A stretch of DNA of 64,000 nt. Origin: Cristatella mucedo (lineage: Eukaryota; Bryozoa; Phylactolaemata; Cristatellidae). The DNA lies in the NCBI GenBank assembly GCA_009760855.2, contig WPIO01000028.1, positions 2,622,501 through 2,686,500 of the forward strand, read 5' to 3'. Below are positions 11,930 through 21,900 of this stretch, piece after piece (position 1 is the stretch's first letter; each line of letters opens with the position of its first letter). The notes beneath the pieces are model-generated. The model had not been told where the DNA came from and did no database searches. It was given only the letters and a program-made list of their open reading frames with translations. The position numbers and the translations under genes were made by a program.

Positions 11930-12830
11930 CGACGCCTGCCTCCTCTGGGCATGGCTCGGCCACTCGATCGCACCCCTGCCCTCGCTCGATGCACAAAAAT
12001 AAACCGCTTTGTGCTGCAGCATGGGCAGCAACAGTCGGCGTCGGCCTGCCCGGCCCGGCACAGCTCAGGGGACAGCGCCTGTCGAGCGTCACTCGGGACG
12101 ATCGCTCCGTCTGCAGCTGCCGATGCGCCGCGGCTGCTCACGCGGCCCAGCTGGCAGAGCCGCCGTGCAAGGGCAGATGCCGTGCTGCAGCAGCAGCGGC
12201 GGCGCTCGGTCAGCATCTCGAGCCGCTGCCACAGCCGCCGAGCGCACCGGCTGCTGCTTGCCTCGTCGTGTGTCGACGAGGTCGCTTAGGCGAGCGGCTC
12301 CCGTTCTTGTCACGTGATTCCATGGCCTGGCCAACTGAGCGACGACGCTTCACTGCCACCTGCCTCGAGAGCAGCAACGTTGGCAAACGGCCGTCTGTCT
12401 GGCCGATGCTTCGAGTTTTCGCTGGCACTTCACTTCCAGTGCACTCTGCCAGCGAGCGCACTGTGCAAGACCGCCGGCTCGGTCGACCAGCTGCGGCGCC
12501 AGCCAGCCGGACTCTCCTCTCCTTTTCCCAACTCCCCTCCCTTTCTCTCCACTCCTCTACCCACTCGGCGAAAAGCGATTGCAGCCTTCAATCAATCTCT
12601 CTGCGTGAGAGATCGGCAGCCGTCGGCTGCTCGCTCTGCCGAAGCCAGCGGGGTGGAGGTGTGCATGTCTTTGTGACACATTTTGCATGTCAGGGGTGGG
12701 GGCTGCCGCGAGCCAGCGTGTCCGATCTCGCTGTCTGCCAGCTCTGCTCGGCTCTCACAGGCTGGCACCGCGGAGCAGAGTAGGCGACCGGCGGAGATAA
12801 CGGTAGCTGTGCGTGTGGACGGCATGCAGC
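11930..12830 (+). promoter_or_regulatory. CpG island / promoter region of gene B
   Basis: A sharp rise in GC and CpG density in an otherwise AT-leaning window, ending at the first coding exon of gene B. There is no clear TATA box. Several overlapping open frames on both strands (up to 312 codons at 11845-12783) follow from the composition and are not in frame with exon 1. The transcription start is not resolved. Confidence 0.55.
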
Positions 12831-12907
12831 AAACGGCCACCGCCGTGTGCACGATCAGCATGGGCTACTTTAAATCCTGGCAAAGCCTGCTGAAAATCTT
12901 CAAGCTG
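12824..12907 (+). CDS. Gene B exon 1 (MARVEL N-terminus)
   Basis: This 28-residue exon ends in KSWQSLLKIFKL, an amphipathic basic stretch leading into TM1, followed by the strong donor CTG/gtacgt. The gene C first exon ends equivalently in AYVLKMLKI. If translation starts at 12860 (MGYFKSW), the exon codes only 16 residues. The frame stays open up to an ATG at 12683, so a longer N-terminus is possible. Confidence 0.65.
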
Positions 12908-15900
12908 GTACGTATTCTCTTGGGCTAATCTGCTGCCTGCGCGTGCGTTCAAGTGTGTGCGTGTAAGTGTGTGTGTGCTACTGCACTCGCCAGCGAGTGC
13001 AGAGGAAGGCGGCTGACAGCGAGGGGACGGGACGTTTCGTTTTATTTGTGCACTTGCCGCCTGGCTTCCCTACTTGCTGGGCGTACAAATGCCAACTGCC
13101 GATCTTGTACGTTCGAAAGCACTGATGCTCAGGCGAGCCACAGCGAGGCTATGACCGCACAGCCCTACACTAGTACTCAGATAGCATGCAGCTCGAAAAG
13201 AAAGGCCGCCCCGAAGCTCGAAATACGCCGGCGTTAACGACGGAGCGCTATCGATATCCAGCGACAGGCAGCGCTAAGAATGTACCACTCCCGCTTTTCG
13301 GAATCCATCAGTTTACCTTTAACTCGTACGAACATCAAATCCTTTGGAGACCGTGCATTTAGTTCGTATGCTCCCAAAGCCTGGAACTCCCTCCCGACCT
13401 GCGTCACAACATCCCCTGACTTGACCACATTTCAAAAGAATTTAAAAACACCTATTTAGGACGGCATGTAGTGGGTCCCTGTGATTCGTCGTTCATATGC
13501 TTATGCGTGCTGACACTGTTCATGCTGCCACTAACCACACTTGCATGCTGATCCTGTGCATGTCACCTCTAACCATGTTACCATGTGGTTTATCAAGCAT
13601 GATACCACTCACTATTCCATCGTGTTACCTTTGCAGCAAATGTAAAGCGCCTAGGAAGAGATTGAGTTTTCTGAGGGCACTTTACCAAGTGCATTATCAT
13701 TATTATTTTTATTACTATTATATTATAAGGATGACACAGCATTAGAAAAGACAGAACAAATAGCGTGTATATTGTGGCTGATACGACAGAGGACTTCACG
13801 CAGACTCGCTAGCAGGCCTACACTCAGGCTCACAGGCTCACACTCAGAGCTATGACTCGCCGACCGGCAGACCGTATAGAACAACTCTGCTGTCAGGCCC
13901 ATGGCTTATATGGGAGCCAGGTCACAAGTAAGGCACTATTCTGGATTGTGCATAATCGTGCAACGCACTGCTCATAAACTCGGGCTTATCGTGGCTATTT
14001 TATTAGCGGCTCAGTTATAGTTCAGTGGCCAGCTCATTGTTCGAAATCGAGGTTCAGTTGTCAAGCTCGTCGTCCACAATCGTGTCGCAATGCGCCAGTA
14101 TGCCAGCGGTGCACTGCTGTGCCCGCTAATACTCAGCTGCTACGCTAGGCTCTAAGCTTGCCGGTGAAGCACTCTTCACGACCCAGGCAGGTCCCTACAG
14201 CAGCAGGGGGCAGACGGTAGGAGCTATGAAAACTGTAAACGGAATCACCGAATAAGCCGACCTTCGCCTCTCTACCAGGCGCGACGGATGGCTTTCGCGA
14301 GAGGCTAGCCCTCTACGACCAGTTGCATTTACTTATTTATATTTATTATCAGTTGCATTTGCACTACTAAAGCGATGAGCAACACCTCAGGTGGCAGATT
14401 GAAAGTGAGCATCAACTGTTGAGGGCAGCCTTGGCTAACAAGCGGCTGCTGCTATCTGACCAGAGAGCTTACACAAACGACTAAGACTTGCCCTTTTAAT
14501 AGCTGTAAGTTATGCTAATAATTATAAATATTTGCCAGTGTGTATTGTCAATGGTTTAAATGTCTTTGTGTAGCCTCAGTCAATGAAGTATGCCAAGCCG
14601 GCGAGCACCTCTTGCAGACTAGCCGAGTGGCCTCATTCGTTCGTTCGTTCGTTCGTTCGAGAGAGAGAGCGAGAGAGAGAGCCCGCGAACAGCAGATGCT
14701 GCGCTCATTCTTGCTGATCTCTTGATCTGCAAATGACCGGTGGTGCATCAAAAAAATAGCTCAGCCGTCTTTTTCTCGTCATTAATCCATCGAAGGCACT
14801 CTGAGAGCGCCGGCTAGACGGCACTCAAAATTTGCACCGGTTATGCGTGCCCTGTGCGTCTGAGTAGCACCTGCTTACAGATACATCGAGAGCGGTACTA
14901 ACGTAGGGAAATAGGGAGAGGGAGCATCTGTCTGTGCGATACTGCAGTGCACAAGGATGCACTGCCCAGCTTTCTCGTCGTTTGCAATCCTTTGCAGCAA
15001 AGTGTAAAGTGCCTAGAAAGAGATTGAGTTCTCAGAGGGCGCTTTATCAAGTTTCTTCTTCTTCTTCTTATTATTATTACTAATGCTGTAATTCTGAAGA
15101 ATTCTCATTTACGCCTCATCGGGAATTCAGACAAAGCCGACGGGTGGGCTTTTTCTTTTTTCGATCGCTGACAGCTCGTCTCTGGGCCAGCATACTGGTA
15201 ATGGGCAAGCCTAATCCCCGGGAAATTCGGAAAGCCTATCCTCAAAAAGGACAAGGTCAGCATATCTCTCATAGCATATGCACGCAATCTGGGTGTCCTA
15301 GTCCAAAATGACCTTTTATTAAATAATCACGTATAGGTTCCACAGTCAATTCCACCTACTTTCAGCAACGCAGCATTTTAAAACTCGGGCCTACTTAGAT
15401 AAGGATACAGTTGTCGAGCTGGTTCCGGCCTTCTCGAAACTCCATCTAGACTTCCGTGGGTCACGATTTGCAGGTCTCCTGGCCTGTGAAATAGCATGCG
15501 TACGGTTTGAGCAAAGGTCTGCTGCTAAGCTTGTCTATCGTGAACGTTGCAACAGCTGCATTATACCACTGTTTCTGACCAATCTGTGATTTCTCCCCAT
15601 CAAGCAGCGTATCACCTATAAGGTTCCAATTGCTTCGTGGCTCCTTTATTTTCTTTTTCCGGCCTATCTAACCATACTACTTCCTAAAAATCAGGCTATG
15701 CATCAGTCCACTCACTCTTCTGACTCAATTTGTTTGCTGCACCTCCAACCAGCCTCAAATCCGCTGGAGACTACATCCAGAATTTCTATGCTCGCAGAGC
15801 CTGGAACTCGCTGATGGCAGATGTCGTGACGTAACCCTAACTTGACAACGCTTAAAAGAAGCTAAAACCGGTCGATTACAGAATTGGCTCTGTCATTATG

Positions 15901-18900
15901 AACTTCCCTTGTGTGCTTATGCATCATGTATGCTATCACTAAACAATTCCTATGCTTCTTTTCCAGCATATGCTAAATGCATAGGAAGAGATTCAGTTCT
16001 CCTAGTACTATGCAAATGTCTTATTATTATTAATATCATTTTTATTATTACTATTTGATCAGTCAGAACATCTCCTGACATGACCACATTTAAAAGAAAC
16101 TTAAAAAACACAACTAGTTAGGAAATCATTTAGTGGGTCCCTCTGATTCGTCCTTCATGTGCTTATGCGTGCTGACACTGTGCATTCTGCCACTAACCAC
16201 ATTTGCATGCTTACCCTGTGCCTGTCAACCCTAACCATGTTATTCATGTTGTTTATCAATCATGATATTACTCACCATTCAATCGCGGTTCCCTTTGCAG
16301 CAAATGTAAAGCGCCTAGAAAGAGATTGAGTTCTCTGAGGGCGCTTTATCAAGTGCATTATTATTATTATTATCAGTGGGTGGGGACAGAAAATGGCAAT
16401 TAAAGTGAGTGAGCCGGGAACAGGAAATTCATTTGCTGCCCCACCGGGATTCTCACCGTCAACAGAGGTAATAGGCCTGCAATGAAATTGCGTTATGCGG
16501 AAGAGAGGCTACCGGGATTATTTCACCAGCTAGGCTATCGAAAGCCACCCGCGTACGTGACGCGTGCTGCTGCCACACCTCTGTGAACGGCGACATGAGC
16601 AGTTTGCATTTGAAGCGGCAAAAACGGTCAGCTGCTGCTGGATTGCAAGCCAAACCGGATGCGCTAACACCACGTGTAGCCGAAGTCTTTGGATTCATGG
16701 CCTTGAGGCTATCTCCGAGCCTGTCGTCTTGCTGAGTACGAAAGTTGGCAGCTGCAGTGGAAAAAATAAGCCTCCTTTCGGCTAGATTCGATTCCTCTGC
16801 AGACACGGCCATTGTGCAAGCCTGAGCACGGAGCAGATGTAGCACAAACACAGCGAGATTTCACGAATGATCGGCGAAGGCCTGAGGTAGCACTGGACGC
16901 GGAGTGTGTAGCCGATGTGGCCCTATCCTCAGGTGCGTTTTGAATACTGCTCGGCTGGATGTGGACATGCTCATCATGGACATACTTTTTTGCAAAGGAC
17001 TTAAATGCTTTTTTTCTTGAATCCCCAGATAAATGATTTCCCTGCGTTTAAAAGGTACGCGTCGAAATTTCCCTTAGGGCCGATTTGTCTGTTGCAATGA
17101 TTAATATACTTTATCCCTATATGCAGTATGGCGGTACGACGGCTTAGGCAGTCAGGAGTAGCAGTAGCGTTAAATTTTGGAATTCGAGGGCGCCAGTTTC
17201 TTTTGTTGAAAGAGAAAAAGTTCGTCGCCCTGCAAAGGAATAGCCGTCTAACGAATGCTTCCGGTCTGTTGCCATCGCGTGGCAACGTGGAAGTAACATT
17301 CCGCTGGGCACAGCTGTCAGCGTTGGCTTCGATCGGCTACGGTCCAATCAAGGACTCGCCATTTAAAAAATTTCAGCTCACCAGAAAGCGCTCTTGCTCA
17401 TGCTCATGGTGCCATGGGGTTCTACATGCTGCTCTAAGAGCTTGGCCAAAACAAACCGACGAAGTCGGTGCTTTATATGCTCCGCAGGCAAACGGTGCGC
17501 ATTTCGAAACTTTTGCCCAGGCCTTTCGCTTTGCTGCTCCTAGAGCAGCCATTTTCTTGCAGCCAGTACATCGTTTGTTATTTGCTGTGGCCAGTGCTGC
17601 AATGCCTCGCTCCCTGGCCTGCCTGAGAATCAGGCTTAGCCTCTGCCTGTACGCAGCCTTGTGTGAGGCCGCTGCATGGGCGATCCATAATTTCCTTTTG
17701 ACAGCTTTTCGGGACAGCATGCATAATTGTGGCATCCATAGCAGTCGCCACCCGCTATACCTATGGATACTCGGAATATCCACTCGCTGTCGCTGTTTTT
17801 CTATTCTTCACGGAGCTCATTTGGTTCTTGCTGTATTTTTTCACCGTCAACAAGCGGTTCCCTGCCGGGATCCGATATGTGGTAAGCGATAAGCGTACTG
17901 AGCGCCCCACCGGAAACTTTTCACCGGCCCGACCACTGCTACCGCCCCTGGCCGGCTGCACGGCAATCCCACTGGCCGACCCATAGCCACCCAGTGTCTT
18001 CTTTGGCAAAGCCCACTTTGATTGCGTATAGATGTTGACTGCGGTTTAGACCGAAAAATAATGGCTCTAAATCAACCACAAGATCCCGTGCGCACCAGCT
18101 AAGCAGTCGGAATACCGTAGCCGATTATGAATGGTGAGGGACCGCACAAAGCCTCAGTATCTTCATGATGTCATCGGGCCAAATTGTACTGCCTACGAGT
18201 GTGGCTGGCGAGAATGCTGCTTGGCTCGCGAATAGCCGTGTGCTCCCTCGAGCTCAGCGCTCGAGGCAGCAAATTTTGACTTCGAGACGCCTGCTGAAGT
18301 CGCGCAGGTGCTGTCGACCGGGGTATCCGCACTTTGGCAACCGCCAATGGCTAGGGATTATTTTGCCTCAAGGGATGCTTTGTGCTGCAAACAGAACAGC
18401 TGAAAAAGTCCACCCATTCATCTAACCCACCGTCGCCCCATCCGCTCAAAATTCTCCTTCTACAATTCTTGTTCTAGAGAGGTTTTCTGAGAAAAGCTCT
18501 CTCGCTCTCTCTCTCTCTCTCTTTTGTGTGGCACTCTTACAGGGACAAAAGTTATAAGAACGTTAACAATTTCTCTAGTTGCCTTGACAAATTTATATCT
18601 GGCAGCATTCCGATGGTCAGCGCCTTGGTAAACGGCGCCGTTTAGAGTAAGCAGCTCCAGCGCTAGCTGCATAAGCCTGCCGAGTGTGAAGGCCGCATCT
18701 TCGTCGTGTAGCTGAGACTGGGGGGGGGGAGGGGGAGGGGCTCGTAGTTATGTCGTTCCCTTCTAGATATCGAATAGTCACTTGGTAAGACCTTACAGTA
18801 TGGGCTGCCTCAGGGTTCGGTCTTAGGACCCCTTTTCACTCTCTATGTTCCTTTGGCCGACGTGATTCCCAAATTTGATATGGCGCCTTCAGTAAATTCA

Positions 18901-21900
18901 ATCTCTTTCTATGTATGCACTTTGCGTTCTCTGCCCCGGAAGCACGATCAAATGGTTAGTGGTAGCATGCTCGATAAACAACAAGAATAGCAGGGTTAGG
19001 TGTAACATGCACTGGGCCGGCGTGCAAGCTTGGTTAGTGGCAGCATGCACAATGTCAGCACACATAAGCACATAAAGGACGAAATACAGGGACCCACTAA
19101 ATGCTGCCATAAATAGATCTCGGTTTCTAGTTCAATGCCGATGGGATTGAACTCTACCTATCTTTTTACCCTTCCAAGTGTGGCTGCCCATCCAACTCAC
19201 TTAAATTTCCTCTGGTTTGGATTTCAATAATCTCTGTCTAGCTTATTGGTCTCTTCATTCGCTAGCACCTGCTTCCTTATCCGAGCTTATTGCTCCTCCA
19301 GTCACGTGCTCTCCGCCTCTCTGCTTCTTAGCACCGCGTCATCTTGCCGTCTCTTGGACGAAATTGGAACCTTTCAGTGACCGAGCCTTCACCTTGCGCG
19401 CATCGGAAGTTCGGAACCCACTTATGGCTACAGCCCAGCCAGCGATAATAATACTAATAATAATGCACTTGATAAAGCACCCTCAGAGAACTCAATCTCT
19501 TTCTAGGCACTTTACATTTGCTGCAAAGGGAGATGACCTTGTATCTTTCAAGTCTCTGCTAAAGAAGCGTCTGCTTCGATCAGCTTTCCCTTTGCCCCAG
19601 TGGAACTTATCTGGTTTTTGGTTCAGGTGTGTCTTGTATGCGTACCTGTGCGACTATGTGCACCTTATTAGCCAGAGGTCTAAATAGTCAGTGGCTGAGA
19701 GATCGTCATGCTTGCTTTAGTGTGCAGACGTAAGCGTGATGCTTGCTTTTTCGCACTTGCTGCCGTGTGTGTCACTAGCCGTTGGGTATTGGTCCTCTTG
19801 TGCTGAACTATCAAGCACCTAGACAGAGATTGTGTTGTCTAAGCTCGCTATACAAACGACCTATTACTATTATTGTTATCATCATTGTGCGATTGGCCGA
19901 GAGTCGGGTATTAACTGCTGTTGCAGCTGCGCCTCCGGGGTCTGCTCTGCTTATCGGGAAATCGACTGTTCAGCACTTCTGTCCTTCGATCCGTAGGCAC
20001 CGGCAGCTAGCGCCCATAGCGGATGCAAGGCACATGCCCTCTCCTGCGCACAGGGCTAAGGGGCTGTCAATAGATGGGGCCCTGATCAGCTCGTGTGGGT
20101 TTGCGTGGCCTGCCGTTACCCAGCGAGCTTTCGAGAGGTGAGTGTTAGCAGCCGGCAGCACTCCTGGTCGGCACCGCCGGTCAAACCGAGCCGAAGTTTT
20201 TAGTGGCCACGCTCACGAAGTACGTAGTGGATTCCCGTGCCTTTACTTCTTTTTTGTTTTTCTAGATTCTCACGTATCACGTTGTCTGCACCGTGCTCTA
20301 CTACGCTGCTGTGATTGTCATCTCGAGTGGAGGAGCTTTTGCCAACGCCTACGTGGTAAGCGATAGTGAGGCGCTCGAACCTGGCCGGCTCAAAAGGCTG
20401 TGAGGCCTGTGAGCTTTCGCCTCCCCGAGCCGTCCGAGCACCAGCTGAGCAGCCTCGGAGGACCGGGTGGTAAGGGAGCAAAAGACCTCTTCCTCCTACC
20501 CCCTACGCACACTAGGTAAGGCGGTTGCTTTCACGACCTCGGGACCGAGGCCGTGGGTTCGATTCCTGCGGTGGGTGATTCTTTATCGCCCACTGCAAGC
20601 GTTGGTGATAGCCGTAAAGGCTCTTCTGTCGCTATACAAAAGAGGCTGTTTAATCAGCTAGTATTTACGCTCTGCGACCATCGAAAAAATCGAACCGTCG
20701 GTGGCAAACCCACACAGCTTTGCTCACCGGACGTTGGGATGGAGCTTGGCTTGCACCGAACGTGAACGACTTTCTTAATAATGATAATAATGACAATATG
20801 TTTGTATAGTGCCCTCACAGAGAACTCAATCTCTGTCTAAGAAATTTGCAGATGCTGTGAAGAAAGCATGACCAAATGATTAGTGGTAACATTCGCAATA
20901 TCATCAAGCATAAAATTCTAAGATGTGAAATACACACGGTTAACATATAGATATGGTTTTTAGCACCAGGCACTGTGTCAGCACGCATAAGCCCACAGAG
21001 GATGAATCACAAAGATCCACTGAATGCTACACTAGAAAGGCGTGTTTTAAGAGCCTTTATAAATGACGTAATGTGACGTGACCTCATTTGGAAGTGATTC
21101 CAGGCTTTAGGAGCATACGAACTAAAGGCACGGCCTCCAAAGGATTTGAGGTTCGTACGAGGTATAGCTAACTATATTGGGTCGGAACACAGGTGGTACG
21201 ATGCTTGGCCTGGTGGGGAAGTAGTTCTGATAGGTAAGCTGGAGCCACAGAATGAAGGGAACTAAAAGTAAGTGACATATCCCTGTTGATACCTACTTGA
21301 CTGGGAGCCAGTGCAGGTCGGCGAGAAGTGATGTGATGTGGCAACTGCGACTCTGACGACAGACAAGCCTAGCTGCAGAGTTTTGCACAAGCTGTAAGTG
21401 CCTGATTGCACAGGCAGGTAGACCAGCAAGCAGTGAGCTACAGAAGTCGAGACGGGATGTCACAAATGCATGAACCAATTTAGATGTAATATCCCGGTCT
21501 AAGCAAGCCCAGATTTGAGCAATGTTAAATGGCAGAAAGTAGGCATGCTGACCTATGCATATCACCTCTAACCATGTTATGCTTGTTGTGACCTATGCAT
21601 ATCACCTCTAACCATGTTATGCTTGTTGTCATTGAGCATGCTACCACTAACCATTAGATAATGCTTCCTTTGCAGGCAATGTAATGTGCCTATAAAGAGA
21701 TTGGGTTCTCTGAGGGCACTGTAACAAATGTATTACTATAATAGGCACACTTGACTGTGGAGCCGATGTGGTCGTCTAAGGAAAGGTCACTTTGGAACAG
21801 GGCGCCTAGGTTTCGTGCATATGCTATAGCAGATATGCTGGCAGAGCCGATTAAGAGGGATAATCCGTCTTGCTCCCCCGTCTTCCTGCCTTCCTTGGGA

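Noticed and set aside
11845-12783. 312-codon + strand ORF in the CpG island
   Set aside because: Several frames on both strands are open because of high GC. It is out of frame with the supported gene B exon and has no domain.
17128-17892. 254-codon ORF around gene B exon 2
   Set aside because: A different frame from the exon, no recognisable domain, and it runs through the acceptor and donor.
20505-20600. Possible tRNA gene
   Set aside because: A/B-box-like motifs recur at many places with the same non-tRNA tail, and I could not fold a proper cloverleaf; these are SINEs.
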